A stretch of DNA of 12,312 nucleotides from Deltaproteobacteria bacterium (lineage in GTDB: Bacteria; Desulfobacterota; DSM-4660; Desulfatiglandales; HGW-15). The number at the start of each line of letters is the position of its first letter. The first letter of the stretch is position 1. Location of the stretch: positions 2,893,913 through 2,906,224 of the forward strand of contig CP070840.1 of the NCBI GenBank assembly GCA_020342025.1, written 5' to 3'. Positions 6,614-12,312 of the stretch are shown here, piece after piece. The notes beneath the pieces are model-generated. The model had not been told where the DNA came from. It worked only from the letters and a program-made list of their open reading frames with translations, and made no database searches. Both the position numbers and the translations under genes were made by a program.

Positions 6614-6769
6614 TCACAGAATGTTACTCTTCTCTTCGAGGCGTGTTAAAGCCTCATAGATTTCTTCTCCTTGGGCCGGGGCCTTCATATTCCTGATAAA
6701 ACAAATAATAAAGATCCCCGCCACGGCAATAAATCCAGCCCAAAGCGCGTATACTGAGAATGAAGACAT
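6614..6769 (-). CDS. Small single-pass membrane protein (51 aa), unrecognised
   Basis: A 51-codon frame starts at the ATG 6769-6767 and ends with TGA at 6614. Residues about 6-25 (VYALWAGFIAVAGIFIICFI) form one continuous hydrophobic segment. RNMK follows it, predicting the C-terminus in the cytoplasm by the positive-inside rule, then an acidic amphipathic tail QGEEIYEALTRLEEKSN (33-49) that could pair with a partner. AAGGATG is correctly spaced before the ATG, and a good extended -10 promoter lies about 90 bases upstream. The topology (short outside end, one helix, basic turn, helical tail) resembles small accessory subunits such as CcmD or CcoQ, but I cannot assign a family. It points the same way as the OYE gene 347 bases downstream and divergently from the FrdA-like flavoprotein. 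Size, start signals and protein-like composition support coding. Confidence 0.6.
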   Translation of the reverse strand: MSSFSVYALWAGFIAVAGIFIICFIRNMKAPAQGEEIYEALTRLEEKSNIL

Positions 6770-6864
6770 TTTTGCATCCTTTCTGTGTCGCTTTTTTTCA
6801 GTCGCTTTCCAAATCCTTCAGAACGAAAGTCATATGCAAGAACCATGCGAAATTTATATAAATA

Positions 6865-6893
6865 ATATTAGCAGAAATTCTGATCACTTACAA
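6865..6893 (-). promoter_or_regulatory. Extended -10 promoter for the small membrane protein gene
   Basis: On the minus strand TTGTAA (6893-6888), a 17-base spacer, and TGCTAATAT, which contains the -10 hexamer TAATAT (6870-6865) with the extended TGn motif, form a strong candidate promoter. Transcription would start near 6858 and give a leader of about 90 bases before the 51-codon frame. Confidence 0.5.
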
Positions 6894-6987
6894 CAACCTT
6901 AAAAAAGGCATGGGAAAGATGCGTGCAATAAAACGTAATTCCCCAGGAACCAGCGTACATTTTTGATCACTGGAATCAGGCATGCCC

Positions 6988-7016
6988 TTGACTAATGGGA
7001 CATATTTTTTTATTTC
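6988..7016 (+). promoter_or_regulatory. Possible promoter for the FrdA-like flavoprotein gene
   Basis: TTGACT (6988-6993) and TATTTC (7011-7016) are separated by 17 bases. The -35 is close to consensus and the -10 is moderate, followed by a pyrimidine/T-rich stretch. The distance to the ATG at 7078 is about 60 bases. Confidence 0.4.
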
Positions 7017-7077
7017 TTCTGGAAATTTGAGAATGAGTCCAAATAGTTAAGGGCCCTACATTCAGAGAGGAGCGGAC

Positions 7078-8688
7078 ATGAGAAAAACTCATATGCAGAT
7101 TATGGATTCTGATGTCCTGATCATCGGAAGCGGCATAGCAGGCTTGAGAGCAACCCTTGAAGTTGCCAGGTTAGGGAAGCAGGCTATCTTAGTCTCCAAA
7201 GCGCCACCAGGGAAGGCCAATAACACCTATCTTGCTGGAGGATTCTTCGCTTTCGGCGCTAAAAGCGCCGATGTTCAGACACATATAGAAAAGACCCTGA
7301 ACAGCGGTAGAGGACTGAACAACGCAGTGCTTGTTGAAAAGTTCGCGAAAGAGGCACCCTCGATGGTGAAAGAGCTCCAAGACATGGGTATGCGAGGCAC
7401 GCTGCACAATACGGGACTTGTCACTAGGGAATCATCCCTGATCGGAGGTCCCAGGATTACGCCGCCTCTACTTCGTGCTTGTCGGGAGTTGGGTGTTCAA
7501 TGTGTGGAAGGAATCATGGTCACGGATCTCCTCACGCATGACCGCTCATGCTACGGAGCGATCGGTTTTCACAGGCGCACGGGTACTATTTTTGGATTTC
7601 GATCGAGGGCTGTTCTGCTGGCAACAGGCGGTGCAGGATCCATCTATGCCCAAAACAACAACGCACCAGGGACCACTGGAGACGGCTATTACCTGGGCTT
7701 GGAGGCAGGCCTTGAACTCATGGACATGGAGTTCGTGCAGTTCTATCCACTCGTGCGTGCGAAAAGGGGTCAAACTCGCATGATTGTGCCCGCGGTGCTT
7801 GCTGACCTAGGCAAAATAACAAACCGCTTAGGTGAAGATATCAAGGAGAAATACGACCTTAAGGAAAGACCCATTGCCCTGGCGTCAAGAGATCGATTTG
7901 CCCAGGCGCTTTTCAAGGAAATCTCGCGAGGAAATGGAATTGATGGGGCCATGCTATTGGACTTGCGGGAGGTGGAAGATGACGCCATCCCTTTCAGCGA
8001 GGAGGCAAAAGAGATCTTAAAAAGAAATCTCTCCTATCATTTAGAGCCTATAAAAATTGCTCCTGCCTGTCACCACACCATGGGAGGGCTGAGTATCGAC
8101 ATAACGGGTCGTACGGAGATAAGAGGCCTCTTCGCGGCGGGGGAGGTGGTAGGTGGCATTCACGGGGCCAACAGAATGGGCGGCAATGCCCTTTCCGAGT
8201 CCTTAGTCTTCGGCGCCTTGGCAGCCCGAGCTGCGACCGAATACGCTGACTCCGCACCCACACTAAGGCATTTCCAGTCCACAGCCTATGAGATGGCATA
8301 CAAGACATTTGATGGCCGCTATGGGGAAAGAGGAAAAATCTCCATGGCCCGTTCCATAATGGGTAGATTAGGGCGAATTCTCTGGGAAAAGGCCGGCATT
8401 ATCCGTGACGAAGGATCATTAAAAGAGAGTATTGATGGAATAGTCGAGATATTGGGGGAGCTGGACGCGCAACTGGCAAGCAATCCCCTGGATCTCTTCA
8501 GAATCCTTGAATGCAGGAGTGCCGCTGTTTCCGCCAAGGCGATTGCAATTTCCGCCTTAAAGAGAACCGAGAGCCGGGGTTCACACTACAGGCAGGATTT
8601 TCCCAAGGAGAGTGAAGACTGGCTCCAACACATCCATGTCCGTATGAATCATGGCACCCCGGAGATCTCTCGCGTCGTTCCCATTTAA
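7078..8688 (+). CDS. FAD-dependent oxidoreductase of the SdhA/FrdA/NadB superfamily
   Basis: This 536-residue flavoprotein has an N-terminal FAD Rossmann motif VLIIGSGIAGLRAT (13-26), the LLATGGAGSIYAQNNNAPGTTGDGY stretch beginning at 180, HHTMGGLSID (332-341), and AAGEVVGGIHGANRMGGNAL beginning at 353. It also has the SdhA-type C-terminal helical domain with the ESRGSHYRQDFP signature (498-509). Against E. coli FrdA, the active-site Arg271, His332 and Arg366 are retained. The His-Pro-Thr substrate loop reads QFYPLV (221-226), so the fumarate-contacting His and Thr are lost. The His that binds FAD covalently in FrdA/SdhA is missing too (region NNTYLAGG, 48-55), as in NadB. No Fe-S or membrane-anchor subunit is adjacent. 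It is best read as a soluble redox enzyme acting on something other than fumarate. GAGAGGAG precedes the ATG. IclR follows after 134 bases. Confidence 0.88.
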   Translation: MRKTHMQIMDSDVLIIGSGIAGLRATLEVARLGKQAILVSKAPPGKANNTYLAGGFFAFGAKSADVQTHIEKTLNSGRGLNNAVLVEKFAKEAPSMVKELQDMGMRGTLHNTGLVTRESSLIGGPRITPPLLRACRELGVQCVEGIMVTDLLTHDRSCYGAIGFHRRTGTIFGFRSRAVLLATGGAGSIYAQNNNAPGTTGDGYYLGLEAGLELMDMEFVQFYPLVRAKRGQTRMIVPAVLADLGKITNRLGEDIKEKYDLKERPIALASRDRFAQALFKEISRGNGIDGAMLLDLREVEDDAIPFSEEAKEILKRNLSYHLEPIKIAPACHHTMGGLSIDITGRTEIRGLFAAGEVVGGIHGANRMGGNALSESLVFGALAARAATEYADSAPTLRHFQSTAYEMAYKTFDGRYGERGKISMARSIMGRLGRILWEKAGIIRDEGSLKESIDGIVEILGELDAQLASNPLDLFRILECRSAAVSAKAIAISALKRTESRGSHYRQDFPKESEDWLQHIHVRMNHGTPEISRVVPI

Positions 8689-8740
8689 GAAAATTGGCCA
8701 GTAGATGCCTGCCCCCTTTTCATTTTCCTACTATAAGATC

Positions 8741-8769
8741 TTGACAAGGCGTTTTCCTTCAATTATTGG
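8741..8769 (+). promoter_or_regulatory. Probable promoter of the iclR-type gene
   Basis: A perfect TTGACA (8741-8746), a 17-base spacer and TATTGG (8764-8769) place the transcription start near 8776. The 16-bp palindrome at 8789-8804 lies just downstream of that start, a position from which a bound regulator could block transcription. Confidence 0.45.
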
Positions 8770-8788
8770 TGAATAAAGACTAAACACA

Positions 8789-8804
8789 GTTTACATATGT
8801 AAAC
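8789..8804. promoter_or_regulatory. Perfect 16-bp palindrome, likely IclR operator
   Basis: GTTTACATATGTAAAC is exactly self-complementary and ends 18 bases before the start codon of the IclR-family regulator. IclR proteins usually bind 12-18 bp palindromes near their own promoter and repress themselves. Position and symmetry make this the best candidate for the local binding site. No second copy was noticed in the other intergenic regions of the window. Confidence 0.6.
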
Positions 8805-8822
8805 CAATCCTTCCCAAGAGCC

Positions 8823-9602
8823 ATGGTTAAGTCTGCAACCAGGGTGATCCAAATCCTTGAATCTGTCGGGGCCAGCAAGAATGGCATTAGCCATACAAAG
8901 CTGTCTGCGGTCCTGAATATCCCCAAGGGCAGTTTGTCATTGCTTCTGGCTGACCTTGTGGCCCACGATTTTCTCTCCTTGCGTAAGGAGGAGGAGAGGC
9001 GATATGTTATCGGCCCTCAAGTCCTTGTTCTTGCTGGCAAATACCTCACAGGCCTGGATATTGTGCAACTCGGGCGGCCGGTTGTTCATGAGGTTATGAA
9101 CACGACAGACGAGTCCAGTGCCCTCGCGATTCGAATAGGAGATGAAATGCTTATCGTGTACGGCGAGAACTGTTCGCAACCACTGAAACGCACTGTTGAG
9201 ATCGGATATCGGGCTCCCCTTTATACCACGGCAGGCGGCAAGGCCATCCTGGCCCATCAATCGAACGAAGAAATCGACCAATATCTTTCATCGGTGAAGT
9301 TGACACCAAGAACCCATGCGACTATCACAGACTCGAAAATGCTGCTAAAGGAACTGAAAGCAATACGATTGGAGAAAATCGCGTATGCCCGGGAGGAACG
9401 ATATGAGGGACTCACCGGCATGGCTGCTCCTGTTTTTGATTTGTTCGGGAGTGTGGTCGCCGCCGTAGTCGTTACCCTTCCGACGATTCGTTTTAACGCT
9501 AAGAGTGAAAAGCTGGTTAAAAAGACGCTCAACGGGGCCTCTGAAAAACTCTCTAGGCAACTGGGTTACAATCCCACCACTAAGAGCAGGGTAACATTTT
9601 AG
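8823..9602 (+). CDS. IclR-family transcriptional regulator
   Basis: This 259-residue protein has the standard two-domain IclR layout. An N-terminal winged helix-turn-helix spans about residues 1-65 (SATRVIQILESVGASKNGIS, then LSAVLNIPKGSLSLLLADLV for the recognition region and RRYVIGP for the wing). A C-terminal GAF-like effector domain follows (about 75-250), with GYRAPLYTTAGGKAILAH and RYEGLTGMAAPVFD, both typical of the family. Only a weak AAGAG precedes the ATG at 8823. The length is normal (about 250-270). The gene sits between the FrdA-like flavoprotein and the UbiD gene, all on the plus strand, with a palindromic operator candidate and promoter directly upstream. IclR regulators commonly control aromatic-acid or short-chain-acid catabolism, and the effector here is probably a pathway intermediate (inference). 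Confidence 0.94.
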   Translation: MVKSATRVIQILESVGASKNGISHTKLSAVLNIPKGSLSLLLADLVAHDFLSLRKEEERRYVIGPQVLVLAGKYLTGLDIVQLGRPVVHEVMNTTDESSALAIRIGDEMLIVYGENCSQPLKRTVEIGYRAPLYTTAGGKAILAHQSNEEIDQYLSSVKLTPRTHATITDSKMLLKELKAIRLEKIAYAREERYEGLTGMAAPVFDLFGSVVAAVVVTLPTIRFNAKSEKLVKKTLNGASEKLSRQLGYNPTTKSRVTF

Positions 9603-9630
9603 CCCATTGAAATTAAGATTCTGTTACCTT

Positions 9631-9661
9631 GGCCACGGGGTCTCTTTTCAATACCGCGGCC
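9631..9661. repeat. GC-rich imperfect hairpin after the iclR-type gene
   Basis: GGCCACGG (9631-9638) can pair with CCGCGGCC (9654-9661) over a 15-base loop, with a single mismatch. It lies 29 bases past the IclR stop in the 227-base gap before the UbiD gene. No T-tract follows, so a terminator role is only possible. Nothing else convincing was found in this gap, and no clear sigma-70 or sigma-54 promoter for the UbiD gene was recognised. Confidence 0.3.
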
Positions 9662-9829
9662 CAAATGAATTGGAGGATTCTTAACGCCCCATGCCAGCAA
9701 TTTAGGGCTCTGGGGAGAGGAGTTTTCTCACGCATGGCACGTTGTTCAGTGGGTCTGCCGCCCCACTTTCAAAATGATCGCGTTCTCCACCTTTTTGTTG
9801 GGTGTGTCTAAGAAATATGGAGGTTGGTG

Positions 9830-11263
9830 ATGCCCTTTAAAGATCTTCGGGAATTCATTTTAAAATTAGATGAAACCGGCGATTTAGTGAGCGTGAAAAA
9901 AGAAGTGGATTGGGACCTGGAGGCCCCGGCCATCTCCAGGAGAGTTTATGAGATGAGCGGGCCGGCTCTCCTGTTTGAGAATTTGAAGGACTACCCTCCC
10001 GGATACCGGCTCTTTGGCGGTTCGCTCGGGACCTTCAGGAGAGTGGCTATTGCCTTTGGCTTGGACCCAAGCACGCCCGTTCGAGAGCTTTACCGGGAAT
10101 ACGAAAAACGCATGGAAAACCGGTTAGAGCCTGTGATCAAAGAAGCGGGACCCTGCAAGGAAAATATTCTCGTTGGTGACGAGATCGATATAAATCGCTT
10201 CCCTTCCCCCTACATCCATGATGGCGACGGCGGCCGTTATATTGGGACCTGGGATTTGGTGGTTTCAAAGGATCCGGCGTCAGAGTGGATGAACTGGGGG
10301 ATGTACCGTTTCATGATCCACAATGAACGCTACATTGTAGGCTTCCCCCGATTCCACAGCCATCTGGGTCGTGTGCTGCACAAGCACTACGTCCCCAAGA
10401 AAAGCCCAATGCCAATGGCCCTCGTGATCGGTGCGGATCCCATCTCCCATCTCATCGCTTCGGCGAGTATCCCGAAGGGGGTGAGCGAGGCTGAAGTTTC
10501 CGGTGGCGTAAACCAGCAAGCCGTTGAACTGGTCAAATGTGAGACCAGCGATCTGTTGGTTCCGGCCCACGCGGAGATTGTTATCGAAGCAGAGATCCTT
10601 CCTGACGCAACGGCGCAAGAAGGGCCGTTCGGGGAGTATCCGGGCTATCGTACTGAGGGGGTACGCATGGGGGTCCTTGCGCGGATTACGGCCATAACGT
10701 TCCGTAATGACCCCATCTTGACCATGATTAGTTTAGGCATGCCGCCTGACGACAATCATGTGGCCACACCGATTACTTCTGCTGTGGCTGTCAAGCATCA
10801 TCTTCAAAACAGTGGCATCCCCGTCATCGATGTTTACACACCACCGGAAGCGGTCATCCACACAGCTATCATAAGCGTCAAGACAGGAGGCCGTGCCGTC
10901 ATAGACCACATTCTGGATGCCATGACCGTCAGAAGGGCGGATTGGAGCAAAATCATCGTGGTTGATGAAGATGTGGACGTCTTTGATATGGGGCAGGTCA
11001 TTCATGCTTTCTCCACCAAATGCCATCCGAAGCTGGGGATTATTGTCAGGGACGTGGATAAGGGCAAAGGCAATCCATTAACACCCTGTTTAACCCCTGA
11101 AGAGCGACGCGCCTATGTGGGCCCCGTCGTCGCTTTTGATTGCACCTGGCCCCCTGAGTGGCCGAAAGATACCCATATTCCTATCAAGGCGTCATTTGAC
11201 GGCATATATCCCGATGAGATAAAGGAGAGAGTCATCAGACGGTGGAAAGAATACGGGCTATAA
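9830..11263 (+). CDS. UbiD-family (de)carboxylase, prenylated-FMN dependent
   Basis: This 477-residue enzyme is a full-length UbiD-family protein, which non-oxidatively decarboxylates (or, in some anaerobes, carboxylates) aromatic or alpha,beta-unsaturated acids using prenylated FMN. ATG 9830 is preferred over TTG 9824 because GGAGG at 9819-9823 is six bases upstream. By spacing to fungal Fdc1, the metal/cofactor residues Asn155, His178 and probably Glu220 and the catalytic Glu-Arg-Glu set (Arg160 in NWGMYR, Glu264 and Glu269 in EGPFGE) are all present. GPALLFEN (45-52) and the C-terminal KASFDGIYPDEIKER segment are also typical. No UbiX-type prenyltransferase is in the window, so the cofactor must be supplied from elsewhere. 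The CoA ligase starts 40 bases after its stop, suggesting one transcript and an aryl or enoyl carboxylate/CoA-ester pathway. Substrate and reaction direction are not determinable. Confidence 0.95.
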   Translation: MPFKDLREFILKLDETGDLVSVKKEVDWDLEAPAISRRVYEMSGPALLFENLKDYPPGYRLFGGSLGTFRRVAIAFGLDPSTPVRELYREYEKRMENRLEPVIKEAGPCKENILVGDEIDINRFPSPYIHDGDGGRYIGTWDLVVSKDPASEWMNWGMYRFMIHNERYIVGFPRFHSHLGRVLHKHYVPKKSPMPMALVIGADPISHLIASASIPKGVSEAEVSGGVNQQAVELVKCETSDLLVPAHAEIVIEAEILPDATAQEGPFGEYPGYRTEGVRMGVLARITAITFRNDPILTMISLGMPPDDNHVATPITSAVAVKHHLQNSGIPVIDVYTPPEAVIHTAIISVKTGGRAVIDHILDAMTVRRADWSKIIVVDEDVDVFDMGQVIHAFSTKCHPKLGIIVRDVDKGKGNPLTPCLTPEERRAYVGPVVAFDCTWPPEWPKDTHIPIKASFDGIYPDEIKERVIRRWKEYGL

Positions 11264-11303
11264 CGTTGTGTTCCCTGATGATCCCTAACTAGGAGAGGCT
11301 TTC

Positions 11304-12312
11304 ATGGGCAAAGTTGCACGATACACCCAGGCAGTGATCCATGACTATGTAAGAAAGGGCTTTTGGACAGATCAGCTCACTGTGGACTTCTGGGAGCGCA
11401 ATGCTGATCTGTATCCTGATGATGAGGCCCTCGTGGATTCGTCGCTTCGGCTGACCTGGTCTGAAGGGGTGAAAATAATTCATCGGATCACCGCAAAATT
11501 TTTGGACCTGGGTCTAAAGAAGGATGACGTGATCCTGTGCCAGCTTTACAACAGTGTCCCTTTGAGTCTAACCCGTTTGGCCTGCGAGAAGGCCGGGATC
11601 CTGGTGGCCATTGTAGGCACAAAATTCCGGGAGACGGAGATCGCCGCAGTCCTGGCAAGGACCCAGTCGGTGGGGGCCGTATTCCCGGCCCGTTTCAGGC
11701 GATTTGACTTCTTCAGAATGTTCTCAGAAATGGAAGGAAGGTTTGAACATCTCAAGCACCTATTTGTCGTAGGGGAATCGGCCCCAGAAGGATCCATCTC
11801 TTTTTATGACATGATGCAGGACACATCCAGCCTCGAACGATTACGTCATGAACTTGATAAGCAAAAATTCGATCCCTTCGAGTATACCGAGATCACCACC
11901 ACGAGCGGGTCAACAGGCATCCCCAAATGCGTGGAGTGGGTGGCTTGTGCTCGACTGGCCACGGCGAGGGAATATGTGAAGGATCTGGAACTGACCCGTC
12001 ATGACGTGGTTGCAGCCGTCAGTCCCTCCATTTCGGGATCTGCCGAGACTCTTATTCATCGTACGCCTCCCCAGTTGGGGGCCAAGACGGTGATGTTGGA
12101 GCATTTTACGCCAGAGCAGGCCTGCGCCTTGATTGAAAAGGAAGGCGTCACCGCGATTGGGGCGGTACCCACCCATCTGGTGAGATTGGTCAATTTTTCC
12201 GGTCTGAAGGATTATGACCTGAAATCCCTGAGATTCATTCAGGTCAGCGGAGGGCTCGTGCCTTACCTTCGGGGCGTGGAGGCGGAGCAGAAATTGAACT
12301 GCAAGGTGGTCC
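11304..12312 (+). CDS. AMP-forming CoA ligase, DhbE/EntE-like, 3' end beyond window
   Basis: An ATG at 11304, preceded by AGGAGAGG (11291-11298), opens a frame without stop to the right edge (336 residues visible). The N-terminus (YVRKGFWTDQLTVDFWERNADLYPD, within residues 15-39) has the shape seen in 2,3-dihydroxybenzoate- and other aryl-acid adenylating enzymes. The P-loop TTTSGSTGIPK is at 198-208, followed by Cys-Val where most ligases have Gly-Val. The segment IGAVPTHLVRLV (285-296) and FIQVSGGLVP (311-320) lead up to the adenine motif, which would lie just past the edge along with the whole C-terminal domain. It is 40 bases after the UbiD gene and almost certainly co-transcribed with it. 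It would make a CoA ester (or only an adenylate) of an organic acid linked to the UbiD reaction. It is clearly different from the complete ligase at 3318. Confidence 0.88.
   Translation, partial: MGKVARYTQAVIHDYVRKGFWTDQLTVDFWERNADLYPDDEALVDSSLRLTWSEGVKIIHRITAKFLDLGLKKDDVILCQLYNSVPLSLTRLACEKAGILVAIVGTKFRETEIAAVLARTQSVGAVFPARFRRFDFFRMFSEMEGRFEHLKHLFVVGESAPEGSISFYDMMQDTSSLERLRHELDKQKFDPFEYTEITTTSGSTGIPKCVEWVACARLATAREYVKDLELTRHDVVAAVSPSISGSAETLIHRTPPQLGAKTVMLEHFTPEQACALIEKEGVTAIGAVPTHLVRLVNFSGLKDYDLKSLRFIQVSGGLVPYLRGVEAEQKLNCKVV

Larger units (their letters stand above)
6770..7077. other. 308-base divergent regulatory region
   Basis: This AT-rich stretch separates the minus-strand small membrane protein gene from the plus-strand FrdA-like flavoprotein. 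It holds a promoter candidate for each direction (6865-6893 minus, 6988-7016 plus). No frame on either strand has both a ribosome site and a protein-like sequence. The palindrome found before the IclR gene (GTTTACATATGTAAAC) does not recur here. Confidence 0.55.

Noticed and set aside
6316..6696. 126-codon plus-strand frame
   Set aside because: It has a basic low-complexity composition and no ribosome site. It overlaps the OYE promoter candidate and the better-supported 51-codon minus-strand gene.
9734..9749. TGGCACG at the expected position of a sigma-54 -24 element upstream of UbiD
   Set aside because: The matching -12 position reads TCAGT rather than TTGCA, so the second half is missing.
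9629..9811. 60-codon plus-strand frame between the IclR and UbiD genes
   Set aside because: There is no ATG with a ribosome site at its start and no family resemblance; the composition looks random.

Overview
The window looks like a catabolic island from an anaerobic or facultative bacterium, most plausibly of the Desulfobacterota (former Deltaproteobacteria) type. That placement is an inference from gene content and style: moderate GC, strong AGGAGG-type ribosome sites, CoA-ester chemistry, a UbiD decarboxylase, an Old-Yellow-Enzyme-type protein with an iron-sulfur motif, an orphan Liv-type substrate-binding protein, and no oxygenase. No rRNA, tRNA, transposase, integrase, phage gene or CRISPR array was seen.

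Layout. The left edge, on the minus strand, carries the first 20 codons of an acyl-CoA dehydrogenase (1-61). It lies downstream of a complete 3-hydroxyacyl-CoA dehydrogenase (194-1048), and a cluster of palindromes separates the two (101-162). From a divergent intergenic region the plus strand then carries a VOC/methylmalonyl-CoA-epimerase-like protein (1251-1814), a secreted Liv-type substrate-binding protein (1918-3186), a REP-like inverted repeat (3231-3263) and a complete acyl/aryl-CoA ligase (3318-5015). Convergent to these is a minus-strand single-domain OYE-family flavoprotein (5082-6266). The largest gene-poor area (6267-7077) holds a good promoter for the OYE gene, a 9-bp inverted repeat, and a 51-codon minus-strand ORF for a single-pass membrane protein with its own ribosome site and extended -10 promoter (6614-6769). 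The plus strand resumes with a soluble fumarate-reductase-like flavoprotein (7078-8688), an IclR regulator with a perfect 16-bp palindrome in front of it (8823-9602), a UbiD decarboxylase (9830-11263), and a second, DhbE/EntE-like CoA ligase that runs off the right edge (11304 onward).

How the parts may work together (inference). The binding protein would capture an organic acid. The two adenylate-forming ligases would make CoA thioesters. UbiD would decarboxylate (or, in reverse, carboxylate) an aromatic or unsaturated acid. The OYE-type and FrdA-type flavoproteins would reduce or oxidise C=C bonds of an enoyl or alicyclic intermediate. The hydroxyacyl-CoA and acyl-CoA dehydrogenases would finish by beta-oxidation. 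The IclR protein is the obvious local regulator. The substrate cannot be read from the sequence. The two redox flavoproteins both deviate from the textbook active sites of their families, which makes them the most interesting enzymes here.
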